In this document: positions 1-12,153 of the stretch, piece after piece
How positions within the stretch are numbered: the first letter of the stretch is position 1
How the letters are laid out: every line of letters begins with the position of its first letter
Origin: Larix kaempferi
Lineage: Eukaryota; Streptophyta; Pinopsida; Pinales; Pinaceae
Direction: 5' to 3'
DNA length: 64,000 bases
NCBI GenBank assembly: GCA_027924585.1
Contig: BSBM01000232.1
Span: 30,266,001-30,330,000, forward strand
Notes under the pieces: model-generated
The model's database searches: none
What the model was told of the DNA's origin: nothing
The model's input: the letters and a program-made list of their open reading frames with translations, nothing else
Translations under genes and position numbers: made by a program

Positions 1-1308
1 TCTTCTTAGAAAACTTCAACTTAGCCTTCATACATCATTCAAACTTCTTCACTTCACTCATGTTCTCATATACATCATGTCTGTCTCTACGCGGATCCAA
101 CTTAGAACATTTGTGGCTATCTGCGTGATGTCTGCAATATGGTCATTTGGTCCTTATGCACTTGTGCATCCTCTGCATTCTACCTTTTCTCTTAGAATAA
201 TAGTCACAAATCTATAACATCATTCTACACACCATCAATCATATCATTCATTTGCTTGTGTGCCCTCGTCTCTCTGCCAAATCATTGTTGTTCTGGTTCC
301 ACGAGCCCTTGATGCCCTGAATATAAATTTGTATCTTCCACTTACAATCTCTTCATCCTTTTCATCAATATTGCCTCAAATATCCAACTTGATTCCCTAT
401 TTATGCATGTCCTACATGGATTGTATGTCCACAAGTTGGTTTTGGAATTCCTTATTTCTTGCTTCACAGATTGTGCTTCTAGCACTTGGCATGTTCTGCA
501 CTGCTGATGTGTCCTTTCTTTGTGGGTTTTGCACATACATGGTCCTTGACTTGGTGGGACTTTCACCCTTGTTGTACTATCACTTGTGGGTCTTTCGCGC
601 TTGATGTATCATTGCCTTGCGTAACTTACACATACATGATCTTCGACTTAGTGGGACTTTGACCCTTACGGTACCATCACTTGTGGGTCTTGCACACTTG
701 TTGTGTCATCAGCTATCGAATTTGTGCATATACTGACTTCAACTGCTACACACTTCTTGGAACTTGTGTGTTCTTCAACAACTAAAAATTTCTTCTAATT
801 GGTGATATTTGAGTTCTTTTAGGACTTGCATAATTTTTCAACCATTTCTTGTTCCATGTTGCTTGCGCACTCTATAATTTATCCCATGTATTCTTTGGTT
901 CACTTGTGCACTCTTCAAACCTTTTTCCAACCAAAAATTTAGCTTGTACCTTGAAGGACTATGACTGGATGGACTTGTGACCTGCTCAAGTACACATTCT
1001 TTATGTACTTCTTCAAACTCAATGTGCATTTCTTATATACTTATTGAAACTGGATATGCACAATGTACCCCTGGATACACTTATTTAGACTAGATGTAAC
1101 TTCTGGATACACTTCTTTAGATGGGAATCCATATACTTGACCATCTTGCTTGCGCATATACTTCTTCAATACGAATTTTCTATATTTCTTCAAGTTGGCA
1201 TGGGAATACTGAATCCACTTTGACATTAGTTGACATCAATGACTCACGATGAATCAGTTGATATCCTCTTTGCCATTAGTTGACATTGATGACAACCAAA
1301 GTTCAACA
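1..1308 (-). repeat. Element A 3' LTR (partial, window edge)
   Basis: This stretch aligns by eye with about 31243-32575, sharing the ends of the LTR, the TATA region and long phrases such as GACAACCAAAGTTCAACA at the boundary. It ends in CAACA at 1304-1308. The next bases read, on the minus strand, as a purine-rich tract ending GGGGGATAT just before TGTTG, as expected for the polypurine tract of a minus-strand element. The minus-strand TATA region (398-406) reads CATAAATAG, one change from the TATAAATAG of the other LTR. The two LTRs are clearly diverged. ORFs in this stretch (for example 260-604) are not credible proteins. Confidence 0.82.
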
Positions 1309-1791
1309 ATATCCCCCTTGGCATTAATGTCAACACTTTATCAAGCTATGCATAATCATATTCTTGAACTTGTATGCTTCATCTGTGGTTGTCACAGTAC
1401 TCCCCCTGAGTTCTTTGCCAGGTTGAACCTTTTACATATGCACATTATGTTGTTAGTGCGTCTTCTACTTTCTATTACTTTTGTTCAAATCGCATGCTTT
1501 ATGATCATTCTCCTGTGCTGTTGCATGTTCTTGCTTATGCTTATTTTGATTTATGTTACTTCTGTGCAGATCGCATGCTTTATGACCATTATCCTGTGTT
1601 GCTGCATGTTCTTGATTATGCTATTTCTTCTCGGCTTCATGCTTCTTCTCCACAGATGTATTACTTATCATCTCCATGCTTCTTCTACCCCTTTGAATTC
1701 AATGGAAAAGAGGTTCCATTATTTGCACAATTCATTGATTCTATTTTCTTTTGATTTTCACTAATCTTCACCTGTCTTCTTACAAGGATAA
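1309..1791 (-). other. Element A 3' internal segment with polypurine tract and an 81-bp duplication
   Basis: This is noncoding sequence between the A 3' LTR and solo LTR F. The first bases form the minus-strand polypurine tract. Around 1486 and 1567 the same phrase, ATCGCATGCTTTATGA, recurs with an 81-bp period. Because 81 is a multiple of three, it creates a hydrophobic-looking ORF (1249-1764) that I do not regard as a gene. GATAA at 1787-1791 is the left TSD of solo LTR F. Confidence 0.6.
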
Positions 1792-2132
1792 TGTAATGTC
1801 CCCATTCAAATAAGTGCATAGTAAGACAATCCCATCAATCCTACTAGTTTCCTAGGTTGGATGGGCACATGTGGGATGGTAATAAGGAAGCTAATAAATG
1901 ATATTTAGACATTAGAGGGGTTCAAGCATTTAATAAATATGGTGAATAAATAAATTCAAGATAAATTCTAAGTGGCAAGTGGTTTTGGAGACATATGGAG
2001 ATGGTGGGACCCACACTAGCTTGATTTTTCATAATACATGGTATCTGTCTTTTGCAAATTCGAATTAATGGGAATGTGAACACTCTTGGGTGAGTTGGTA
2101 AGTCATAACACATGTCATTGAGAATCTTAGGT

Positions 2133-2740
2133 TGTTGATGTATATGTAACTTCGGAATGTATTTCATCTGTATATTATATTTATATTTATTGTACCCTTA
2201 TAAGAGATGTGTTATTCCTCTATAAGGAAGTGTCGTCATGTGGATTGACAAGTGTCGCAAGTGTGTGTACTTGCCGATGGGTTATTAGACCACCTTATGG
2301 GGTCGGCCCTAATTAATATATAATATAATGTGGATGTACTCAAGTAGACAAGTCGGCCCCAGTAGGTCACTGGGCAAAAAGGTGAGTATAAATAGAGATA
2401 GGAGATCTCTATTTTACTCATTCGGAAAAGCATCTATCTCTCTCTCTGAAAAGTGGCGCACTAGTGAGGAGGAGGAGGATCATCTGCTAGGAGACTATCT
2501 CTGTATTATTTGGTTGTATTTTGGTTGAGCCATTGCTCTCTCTATCTCTGAGGAAGTTGTGGGGTTTTTCACCTTAGGGTTTTCCCCACGGAAACTCTGT
2601 GTCTCTTGTCTCTATGCTTTTGATTCTTGTGATGCTTGTGATGCTTGTCATATTATGATTGTCATACATTGATATACTGTAGATGTTATTCTCTCAGCAA
2701 AGATCCTATAGTATTGTGATTTAATACTCAAAATTTAACA
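2133..2740 (+). repeat. Copia-1 5' LTR
   Basis: The LTR is 608 bp, starts TGTTGATG and ends TTTAACA directly before the primer site. It matches 8889-9496 at all but two positions. It contains a clear TATA box at 2387-2394, followed by a small palindrome around AGAGATCTCT. The ORFs called across it on both strands (2236-2433, 2328-2528) recur in the other LTR only because the sequence is duplicated. Confidence 0.95.
2387..2394 (+). promoter_or_regulatory. TATA box of Copia-1 5' LTR
   Basis: TATAAATA sits 254 bp into the LTR, with a GC-containing region upstream and a CT-rich leader downstream. The same box is at 9143-9150 in the 3' LTR. The Copia-2 LTR has it at 42643-42650. It should set the retrotransposon RNA start about 30 bp downstream. 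Confidence 0.75.
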
Positions 2741-2752
2741 TGGTATCAGAGC
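2741..2752 (+). other. Primer binding site (initiator tRNA-Met type), Copia-1
   Basis: TGGTATCAGAGC follows the LTR directly. This is the standard plant copia primer site, complementary to the 3' end of initiator tRNA-Met. Confidence 0.93.
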
Positions 2753-3314
2753 CTAACTGAGAAGAAGACATTTTGCAGTGACGGAAGCTTGTATTGCTTG
2801 TTTATTGGGTTTCTCTCCACAGATTTTTGAAATTCAGTATAGTAGATTGGATCTACTCATCAAGGCGCATCTTTCTGTCCAATCAGATTTCAGTTCCGAG
2901 CATTTTCAGTTTTGGCCCTAAAAATTAGGGTTTCCACAAAAATAGGAATTTCTGGAAACTGAAGGTACAGCTGGAAGCTCCTTGCAAAAATCGAAGGTTT
3001 GAGCTTTGGATCGAGATTTTTGGCTGGGTAGATCTCTGGGAAACTCAAACCCTAATTCAGGGCTCTCCCCAGTGAACCCGGGAGGACAAAAAGGCAATTT
3101 TGAAGGGCAAGACTTTGCTGATCTCAATTTCTGAATGTACTAGGCTGATCAGCTCTCCAAGGCGCATCTTTCTATCCTTTCGGAATTTTGAAATTCACAT
3201 TTTTAATTTTTAGGGTTTCTCTGACAAACCCTAATCCGGGACCAGATCCAGTTTTCAGCACTTCAAGTGGTAAGTCCTAAATCTTTTCTATTTCCATTTG
3301 AAGTACTCTTAAAG

Positions 3315-6300
3315 ATGTCTCTTCACACCAAGCTTGAGGATAAGCTTGAAGGGGCTGACAACTTCCGAGCCTGGAAGTATAGGATTGGGCTAATCCTGGA
3401 AGAGAATGAGTTGGACTCATATGTGAAAGAAGACATCCCTATCCCAGAGGATGAAGAGGCCAAGGTATTGCACAAGAAGAACTTGGTCAAGGCAAAGAGA
3501 ATCATTGCTGATTCTATCAAAGACCATCTCATACCCCATGTGTCTTCTCTCAAGACACCCAAAGAGATGTTTGAATCTTTGACCAAGCTATTTGAAGGAA
3601 AGAACATAAATCGGAAGATGACCCTGCGGAACCAATTGAAAGCAGTGAAGTTTCAGAATGGAGAAACCATTCAATCTTTCAAGGGTCTCTCAGATCAAGG
3701 AACAATTAGAAGCAGTAGATGAAATGGTGGAGAATGGTGAAGTGGTGATGACCACTCTAAATGGCCTACCCAGGTCATGGGATTCCTTTATTCAAGGAAT
3801 TTGTGCAAGGAAGAAGTTGATCTCCTTCAGTAGACTTCGGGAAGAATGTTCTCAAGAAGAAGCTAGACTTATAGCTCGTGAGGAAAAGATGGGAGGAGAA
3901 GATCAAGCTCTTGCAGCCCACACCAGGAAAGGGAAGTCCAAGAAAGAACCATCTCACCCCAAGAGATCTTCACATCAATTCAAAGAAAGAAGAGTATGCT
4001 TCACCTGTAATGAGAAAGGACATATTGCCATAAATTGTCCCAAGAACAAGAAGGACAACAACATCTCCAACAAGAAGAAGAAGGGTGGCAAAAGAAGGTT
4101 TCATGCTCATGCTGTAGAAGATGATGAACCTCCAAAGAAGAAGGCTAGGGCAGAAAGTGATAGTAATGATGACTCATCAAGTGAAGAAGAGTATGTTCTG
4201 ATCTCTGCTCTCACAGGTACCATCTCCCATGGTTGTAATGATTGGTTGATTGATAGTGGGGCTTCCAAACACATGACTGGGTTTAAAGAATCCTTTGTGA
4301 ACCTATCTGAACATGAGTCACCCCATAAGGTGAAACTTGGGGATGATTATCAATATCCAATCAAAGGAAGTGGTGAAGCTTCTTACAACCTAGATTCGGG
4401 AAAATCTCTGAAGATGAAGGAAGTCCTCTATGTACCTGGGCTCAAGAAGAACTTACTCTCCATCTCTGCTCTAGATGCAAAAGGCATGAGGGTTGCATTT
4501 GTTGATGGCCAAGTACTAATGTGGCCAAAGGGAAAGACTATAGATGATGCAGTAGTGATTGGAGAGCAAGAGGGAGGCTTGTATAAATTAAAGGGTCAAC
4601 CTGAACATGCCATGGTACATGAATCCATGGAGCCAAGTGAACTTTGGCATAGGAGACTTGCTCACATGCACTATAGAGCACTTCCAATTGCAAGCAAGGC
4701 TGTAGAAGGTCTTCCTGAAATCAAGACCAAACATGAAGGGGTTTGCAAAGGATGTGCAAAAGGTAAGAACACTAAGAAGGCTTTCCCAAGCAGTGAAAGC
4801 AAGGCAAAAGACATCCTGGAAATCATCCACTCAGATGTATGTGGCCCCATGTCATCCAGTTCCCTCAGTGGGTATGTTTACTATGTATCATTTATTGATG
4901 ACTTCTCCAGGAAGACTTGGGTATACTTCTTGAAAGGCAAAGATGAGGTGTTTGCTAAATTCAAGGAATTCAAAACCTTGATGGAGAATCAAACTAACAA
5001 GAAAATCAAAACATTCAGATCTGACAATGGTGGAGAATTCACCTCAAATGATTTCAAGAAGCTTTACAGTGATTCAGGGATTAAGAGGGAGTTGACTGCT
5101 CCTTATAATCCTCAACAGAATGGAGTTGCAGAAAGGAAGAACAGAACTATCATGGAAGCAGCAAGAGCAATGTTGCATGACCAGGATCTTCCTATGCATC
5201 TATGGGCAGAAGCAGCTAGAACAGCTGTATATGTGCAGAACAGAACTCCCCACAAGATATTGGACAACAAGACACCAGAAGAAGTTTTTTCTGGTAAGAA
5301 ACCTGAAGTCAGCCATCTCAGAATATTTGGTTGTCCAGTATATACTCATGTCCCAAAAGAGAAGAGGACTAAACTAGATCCTTCAGAAAAGAAGGGCATC
5401 TTTGTGGGTTATAGTGAAAGCTCAAAGGCGTACAGAATATACTTTCCAGGTTTCAAGAAGATTGATGTCAGTAGGGATGTAACATTTGATGAAAACTCAG
5501 CATTCATCAAATCAAGGAAGGCACCTACCGAAGTTTATGAAGAACCTAAGGAAACAAGATTTCAGGACACTACCATGACTGATGCAGTTCCAGAAACTGA
5601 TCGTGAGTTTGAAGATCCACAAGAACCTGTAGATCCACCCCGAGAGGATAACTCTCACAAGAGGAAACCTGTATGGGCTAGAGAGCTCATTCATGATGCA
5701 GAAAGATTTGGCATTCCAGAAGAAGAACACAGAGCAAAGAAGAGAACCAGATCACACACCAGTTATGTTGCTTTACTCTGTGACATCATGAACAAAGAGC
5801 CTTCCAGTTATGAAGAGGCAGCAGAAAAGAAAGAATGGAAGGATGCTATGATTGAGGAATATCAATCAATTATGAAGAATGATGTTTGGGATGTTGTCCC
5901 AAGACCTAAAGGGAAGTCTGTTGTGACTTCCAAGTGGATCTACAAAATCAAGCATGCTGCAGATGGCAGTGTGGAAAAATATAAAGCAAGATTCGTAGCT
6001 CGTGGTTTCTCTCAAAAGGAAGGAATAGACTATGAAGAAACCTTTGCACCTGTAGCCAGGTATACTTCCATCAGAACAGTACTTTCCCTGGCTGCAGCAA
6101 TGAAATGGAAAATACACCAGATGGATGTCAAGACTGCCTTCTTGAACGGTGTAGTAGAAGAGGAAGTATATGTGGAACAGCCACTTGGTTTTGAAATACA
6201 TAACAGGGAATCATATGTATGCAGATTGAAGAAAGCCTTGTATGGCTTGAAGCAAGCCCCCAGAACCTGGTATGGTAGGATGGACAGTTTCCTATCTAGT

Positions 6301-7341
6301 TTGGGCTTTACCAAGAGTAAAGCAGATTCCAACCTTTACTACAAGGTTGAGGAAGGGAATCCTGTGATTCTACTACTGTATGTGGATGACCTATTTGTGA
6401 CAGGAGATGACAGACTGATTGCGGATACCAAGAGGAAGCTTGCAGCTGAATTCGATATGAAAGACTTGGGAATGATGCACTATTTCCTAGGTATGGAGGT
6501 GTGGCAGAGTGCAGGTGGGATCTTCCTTGGTCAAGGGAAGTACACAGTAGATATCCTGAAGAGATTTGGGATGATGGATTGCAAGGCCATGGCCACACCT
6601 ATGGCATCGAATCTGAAGCTTCTATGTGATGCTTCATCTGAGCCAGTTGATATCACTATGTATCGTCAGATGATTGGGTCCTTGATGTATCTGACGAACA
6701 CGAGACCGGATATTTGCTTTGCTGTGAACACATTAAGCCAGTTTCTGACGGATCCGAGGAGTGTTCACCTGGTTGCTGTAAAGCATGTTCTGAGGTACCT
6801 AAAGGGTACAGTGGATTATGGGCTCAAATATGAAGCAAATCAAAAGTTTAACCTACAGGGTTATGTTGATTCAGATTGGGCTGGCAGTGCTGCAGATAGG
6901 AAGAGCACATCTGGATGCTGCTTCAGTATGGGATCAGGTGTGATCTCTTGGTTTAGCAGGAAGCAATCCTGCGTAGCACTGAGTACAGCTGAGGCAGAGT
7001 ATGTTGCAGCCTGTTCAGCTAGTTGTGAGGCAGTATGGCTACGGAAGCTACTGTCTGAGTTATTTGATCTCCCGTTGGAGGCTACTGGTATCTTCTGTGA
7101 TAACCAGAGTTGTGTGAAGCTGTCCGAGAACCCAATGTTTCATGACAGGTCGAAACACATAGAGATCAAATATCACTATATCAGGGATATGGTGCAGAGA
7201 GGAGCTGTGAAGCTCCTGTATGTTGCGACGGACGAGCAGATTGCAGATGTGCTGAAGAAGCCACTAGCCAGGGTGAAGTTCGAGTACTTCAGAGAGAAGC
7301 TTGGCGTGCTTCAGGTCGAGGACACTTCGAGGAAGAAGTGA
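3315..7341 (+). pseudogene. gag-pol: Copia-1 gag-pol polyprotein, with a gag frameshift
   Basis: Translation should begin at ATG 3315 (MSLHTKLEDKLEG). The gag frame runs to a stop at 3722. The rest is open in another frame (3658-7341), because 5 bp present in Copia-2 are missing near 3679. From the 3658 frame, residues show: a zinc knuckle C114-C117-H122-C127; protease motif DSG at 198-200; integrase zinc residues H330, H335, C362, C365; integrase catalytic D392, D455, E491; reverse transcriptase YVDD at 908-911; then RNase H with DSDW, AEAEY and CDNQS motifs. Near the end [11 protein letters not shown] has K where copia elements normally have T. Apart from the frameshift the reading frame is open for 1227 codons. 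The products would be a capsid protein and the enzymes that copy RNA to DNA and integrate it. Confidence 0.93.
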
Positions 7342-7439
7342 TGGACACATTTGCTGAAGCCATTCCAAGCATGTTGGAAGGGGGATCCTTCACATGGCTG
7401 TGGATGTAAGCGCTGGATGATGAACATCAGGAGGATGTT

Positions 7440-7900
7440 CTGGTTTTTGCTGGATATGATCAGTTGAATCATGTATATGTATTTTGTGTATGCATCATGT
7501 TGGATGCTGGATATGATCAGTTGGATCATTATATGTATGTATGTATGCATCATGTTGGATGCTGGATATGATCGGTTGGATCATGTGTCTGTATTTTGTA
7601 TATGCATCATGTTGGATGCTGGATATGATCGGATGGATCATGTGTATGTATTTTTGTATGAACGCATCATGTTGGATGCTGATGGATACATTGTGTGGAT
7701 CATGTATCTTTGTATGATCAGGTAGATCATTTATACTGATGGATACATTGTGTGGATCATGTATCTTTGTATGATCAGGTAGATCATGTATGCTGATGGA
7801 TACATTGTGTGGATCATGTATCTTTGTATGATCAGGTAGATCATGTATGCTGATGGATACATTGTGTGGATCATGTATCTATGTATGTATCAGGTGGATA
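7440..7900 (+). repeat. Copia-1 tandem array I (57-58-bp period) after pol
   Basis: A GATC-rich unit (core TGGATATGATCAGTTGGATC, with GCATCATGTTGGATGC) starts near 7451, 7508, 7563 and 7620. A related unit (TGATGGATACATTGTGTGG plus TGTATGATCAGGTAGATC) starts near 7681, 7737, 7795 and 7853. It lies between the pol stop and the 3' LTR. Copia-2 has the same array at about 47560-48060 with a 50-bp period. The 84-aa ORF at 7471-7725 is a by-product of the repeat. Confidence 0.88.
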
Positions 7901-8034
7901 CTTGGATGATCGTGGATGACGAGCTTCTCCAGATGACATGTAGCAGGATGTTGCAGTGATGATGATCAGGATGATCATGTGTACATCAGGATGATGTTTG
8001 ATGAGTATCAGATGATACTTTATGGCCGTGGATC

Positions 8035-8660
8035 AGGTTGTGCAGGAAAGCATGTAATTTGTGCCCTGGGAGATTTGCAGATGGTCTTTCGAGGTTTTGC
8101 CTATGGCATGTAATTTGGTGCCCTGGGACATCTGACAAATGCTCTTGCGAGGTTTTGCTTGAGAGGACATGTAATTTGTGCCCTGGGAGATTTCAGGTCG
8201 GAGTTGTGTACCCGTAACATCCTGAGATGCTCTTGCGAGGTTTTGTCCTATGGCATGTAATTTGCTCCTGGGAGATCTGGACAGGATGAAAAAGGCCTCA
8301 GATGCTTCAGCCAGGTTTTGCCATGACCACATGTAATTTGCTCCTGGGAGATCTGGACAGGATGAAAAAGGCCTCAGATGCTTCAGCCAGGTTTTGTGGT
8401 GGACCACATGTAATTTGCTCCTGGGAGATCTGGACAGGATGAAAAAGGCCTCAGATGCTTCAGCCAGGTTTTGTGGTGAGATCACATGTAATGTGCTCCT
8501 GGGAGATCCGACAGGTAGAGCCGAGTGCTCGTAACAGCTTGGGATGCTTCGGCCAGGTTTTGTGATGGGTCACATGTAATGTGCTCCTGGGAGATCCTAC
8601 AGGTAGAGCTGTGTGCTCGTAATAGCCTGGGATGCTACAGCCAGGTTTTGTGACGCACGT
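8035..8660 (+). repeat. Copia-1 tandem array II (about 77-bp period)
   Basis: Each unit holds CATGTAATTTGCTCCTGGGA, then GATCTGGACAGGATGAAAAA, then GCCTCAGATGCTTCAGCCAG and a TTTTGTGGTG spacer. CATGTAAT starts lie near 8051, 8107, 8168, 8254, 8330, 8407, 8485 and 8573, and the later ones are 76-88 bp apart. The last copies carry a variant segment (CGACAGGTAGAGC...GTGTGCTCGTAA). The minus-strand 150-aa ORF across it (8033-8485) reflects the repeat, not a gene. The array is shared with Copia-2 (about 48205-48780). Confidence 0.88.
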
Positions 8661-8888
8661 AATAAGTCCTGAGGATTCCACAGTATGGCCAGTGATGATG
8701 AAGACCTGCAGATGGCAGGCCTACATCCAGTATGAAAAAGGACTGGCTCTGTAGAACTTCCTATGACGAGTAGAGACAGAGATTGGATGAGATAGCAGCA
8801 GCAGTGACGATGACGATGACGATGATCCAGAGAAGAAGACTTGTCTAGCAGATCTGTGTCGAGAAATACCTTCCTAGTTAAGAGGGAG
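8661..8888 (+). other. Copia-1 3' untranslated segment and polypurine tract
   Basis: This is unique sequence with a short GATGAC microsatellite near 8809-8825. It ends in GTTAAGAGGGAG (8877-8888) directly before TGTTG of the 3' LTR. The purine run is the likely second-strand primer. The same bases precede the Copia-2 3' LTR (49025-49036). Confidence 0.8.
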
Positions 8889-9496
8889 TGTTGATGTATA
8901 TGTAACTTCGGAATGTATTTCATCTGTATATTATATTTATATTTATTGTACCCTTATAAGAGATGTGTTATTCCTCTATAAGGAAGTGTCGTCATGTGGA
9001 TTGACAAGTGTCGCAAGTGTGTGTACTTGCCGATGGGTTATTAGACCACCTTATGGGGTCGGCCCTAATTAATATATAATATAATGTGGATGTACTCAAG
9101 TAGACAAGTCGGCCCCAGTAGGTCACTGGGCAAAAAGGTGAGTATAAATAGAGATAGGAGATCTCTATTTTACTCATTCGGAAAAGCATCTATCTCTCTC
9201 TCTGAAAAGTGGCGCACTAGTGAGGAGGAGGAGGATCATCTGCTAGGAGACTATCTCTGTATTATTTGGTTGTATTTTGGTTGAGCCATTGCTCTCTCTA
9301 TCTCTGAGGAAGTTGTGGGGTTTTTCACCTTAGGGTTTTCCCCATGGAAACTCTGTGTCTCTTGTCTCTATGCTTTTGATTCTTGTGATGCTTGTGATGC
9401 TTGTCATATTATGATTGTCATGCATTGATATACTGTAGATGTTATTCTCTCAGCAAAGATCCTATAGTATTGTGATTTAATACTCAAAATTTAACA
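8889..9496 (+). repeat. Copia-1 3' LTR
   Basis: It is 608 bp and collinear with 2133-2740, starting TGTTGATG and ending TTTAACA. The following TAGGT (9497-9501) repeats the five bases before the 5' LTR. Confidence 0.95.
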
Positions 9497-10929
9497 TAGG
9501 TCGAATTGGGAAGGATTGGTAACCTCCATGGAAGATAAAGAGTCAAAGTAGAAGTTTGTGGACACTTGGGCTAGATTCCCTAGCCCCTATGACACCAATG
9601 ATGGAGCATCTATGACAACTATGACAAATTGCAGACCTGACCTCTGACATCTGACCACTATGACATGTCAGCACCAAAAATAGGCTCAAGGAAGGCGAAT
9701 TTGGGAGTTGGAGAAGCCAAAGAGACTCAAAATCGAATTTGGGAGAAGATGGAAGGTTGGAACTAGGAGACAAGTGGCAAATGTGGAATATTTCCTAAAT
9801 GGAAATCTATTGAATCTATTGAGGGGATTTTGACCCTTAGAAGGCTAATGTTGGTTATAAAATGTAGAAATGAAGAATGAGAATGGCTTTTGATGATTTG
9901 AGAAAAATTGCATTTGTGAAGAGAGAGCTAATGGATGACTAGTTTCTTGGCTTAGCCAATTTCGAGGGTGAAAGATTCCCATCCAAGTTGGTGTTTGGAG
10001 AGGCCACTCAGGTCTTTCATGGTGCTTTAATGGAGTTTGTATTTGTAGGTATCAGCTACAGGAAGTTTCATGGTTTGGTTTAGTGCAACACTTTCTCTCC
10101 ACTGTTTCCAGTTTTGAAGGCATATTCATGCTCCTTGAGGGAGGGCATTTTTGGTGAGCACTTGTGCTTCTTGAGAGAGCTTATCATTATATATTTCTGA
10201 TTGTAATAGATCAATATCCTCTGTTATCAATATTCAGAAAGTATCAGGTTGAAATACCCACTGGTTGTATGCAAAACTATTGATTAATGAGCAAACAATG
10301 TCCATTTCCCCAATGCATTGATGTATGACACTATAATGTTGATTATTTCGAATGGATGGATGATTCTCTGATATATTTGTGATCAATATACTGCCATGTA
10401 TGTATTCTACAAGTTTCATGTACTGTACTTGAGAATTTGAAGCATTTTTACTCAGTTTAGTTGTATTGGGAGGTGAAATAGTGTCATTTCCCCAAGGGTC
10501 GAATTGGGGGTTTTTGCTGTTGAATGTGAGAGAGTTAGAACAGTAGTAAAAATCAATTAATGGTGCATATGAGACCTTAATCACATACTTAACACATTAT
10601 ATACCTCTGTTCATAAATTCATGGGAGTTTGGAGGCATTTGGAAGGCCATTTGCAGTGTTACCTAGGGGGGATTTGATGCACAAATTACTAGTCAAAATT
10701 ACCTATATTGATCAGAATACAAATCAAGTTTTCAGCAGTATTTGGAGGGCCATAAAACATCCCTAAAACTGATATTCAAGTCTAAATACCATTCATACAC
10801 TCCTATAGAATATTTGGGAGCATTTGGGTTGATTTGGAGGTCAAAACAATTAAACTAGTCAAAGGTCGAAATTGGGGAAAAAGTGGAAAAATTGGCATTT
10901 TAATAGAATTTTGAAAAAGGGTCATTACA

Positions 10930-12153
10930 GATAACTCCCCCTGTCTTCATGCTTCATTTCTTTCACTGAATTTTCTGAACTAATGTCCTACAATATGTAT
11001 ATTGATTTCATAATTATCTTTGATTTCTTTCCTCGTATAGGTGCTATATTACTTCTATATATTGATCTCATGTTCTTGTCACAACACTTCATCATTCTTT
11101 GTGCAGTGATTCATGCAATTGTCCTTTCGTCGCATCTGTGTAGTGTCGAAATCAATTTTTTACTGGTTTTGCACTGTATTTTCTGTTGACTTGTTTTCTG
11201 CACTTGTCTATTTCATCCATCACATTTACTGCACTATCTCTAGGCCTTGTCGTATTTACCATCGTCGCATCCATTTCCATGGCACGTTTTTAATCTATCA
11301 ACCACCTCAACATTAGAGCAAATATGACACTCTAATTGTGTGGCAACAATGACATGTCGCATCCGTACTCGAACCTTTTTGGGAAAAATCATTCGTCGCA
11401 TGGAGCAATGAATTAGATTTCCACTTTTTGTACTAATTCCTAAGATCATTAATTCTAGCATTAAGTTTTGGAAACTCCACCACCTTCTTCGAATCGCGAA
11501 GCCTTGAATGCACATCTCTTCAACTTAACTCCATGTTCACGAAAAATCATCTATTCAATTCTATAAGAGCTCTACGAAAGATGCCTAGTTCATCACCTTT
11601 TGAACTCCTTCCCTTTTGTATCGCATTGCTTCCTGATTTTTCACCTTTCTTTCCAATGGCTTCCTTTTACCAGAGGATGAATAATTCTCTTGAGAATGTG
11701 CACCTTGTTTTCCAGTCACAACAATCTGAATTTACACGCTTGAGAGTTGACATAGGATCCTAGCAAAACTGAATGGAGGAAACATAGTTCCAACATCAGT
11801 ATGTTCAATTGTAGGTGAATTATGGGCATGTTGAACAATTGACTCTCCTAAGTCGTTGAGTTGACAATCTGGAGTTGCAACAACAACGCATTCTGGATGA
11901 ACTGTCATCAATTTGGTCCGAGCATTCTGAAAATCCATCGCCTGCAACATTACATCTTCTTCCTATGCACCCATCCTCTAAATGTATTGTGCTAGTTCTG
12001 GTGGAATTGGAGCTTCGACTTGCACACCGGCCAGCCTCAGATGTTGACCTCAAATTGCGGGTCTAGATTACTTTGCAATTCTCAATTTTGTTGTCTTCAA
12101 TAGTTTTCTTGTACTCTCTTTCTTGGCCTCAACATGGAGTCTCTTCTTATATT
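10930..12153 (-). other. Element A internal segment between F and B; no gene recognised
   Basis: This stretch starts with GATAA (right TSD of F) and ends with ATATT (12149-12153, left TSD of element B). ORFs on both strands, such as 11240-11515 minus and 11533-11763 plus, show no motif I recognise and no zinc knuckle, protease or polymerase signature. By position it is the 3' untranslated part of element A. Confidence 0.55.

Larger units (their letters stand above)
2133..9496 (+). mobile_element. Copia-1: nearly intact young Ty1/copia retrotransposon
   Basis: The element is 7364 bp, with 608-bp LTRs at both ends (TGTTGATG...TTTAACA), a tRNA-Met primer site, one gag-pol region and a purine-rich tract before the 3' LTR. 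The TSD TAGGT is present at 2128-2132 and 9497-9501. I count two LTR differences, both transitions (ACGG/ATGG near 2588, and CATACA/CATGCA near 2666), so insertion was recent. It lies inside solo LTR F, which lies inside element A. The order protease, integrase, reverse transcriptase, RNase H marks it as Ty1/copia. Confidence 0.95.
1792..10929. mobile_element. Element F: solo LTR (about 1.77 kb net), split by Copia-1
   Basis: The sequence starts TGTAATG at 1792 and ends CATTACA at 10929, so the ends are inverted as in an LTR. It is flanked by the direct repeat GATAA at 1787-1791 and 10930-10934. Copia-1 sits inside at 2133-9496 with its own TSD (TAGGT). Removing Copia-1 leaves 341 + 1428 bp with no polyprotein, primer site or second LTR. 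The simplest reading is a solo LTR left by LTR-LTR recombination. A possible TATA box on the plus strand, TATAAAA at 9856-9862, would suit a plus-oriented LTR, but orientation is not secure. ORFs at 9543-9773 and 10234-10584 look like chance. Confidence 0.78.

Noticed and set aside
1249-1764. 171-aa hydrophobic ORF
   Set aside because: It is created by an 81-bp tandem duplication in noncoding sequence of element A, with no domain or codon signal.
2236-2528. Opposed ORFs of 65 and 66 aa repeated at 8992-9284
   Set aside because: They are identical only because they lie in the two LTRs of Copia-1.
5512-6598. Minus-strand ORFs under Copia-1 pol
   Set aside because: They are shadows of the strong plus-strand reverse transcriptase frame.
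7440-8660. Regularly spaced repeats that could be mistaken for a CRISPR array
   Set aside because: Units are contiguous tandem copies without unique spacers, and lie inside a plant copia element.
8033-8923. Minus-strand ORFs of 73-150 aa
   Set aside because: They fall in array II and the 3' untranslated region of Copia-1; their repeats mirror the DNA period.
11240-12066. Possible small host genes (91, 76, 77 and 67 aa ORFs)
   Set aside because: No motif, overlapping on both strands, and located inside element A.
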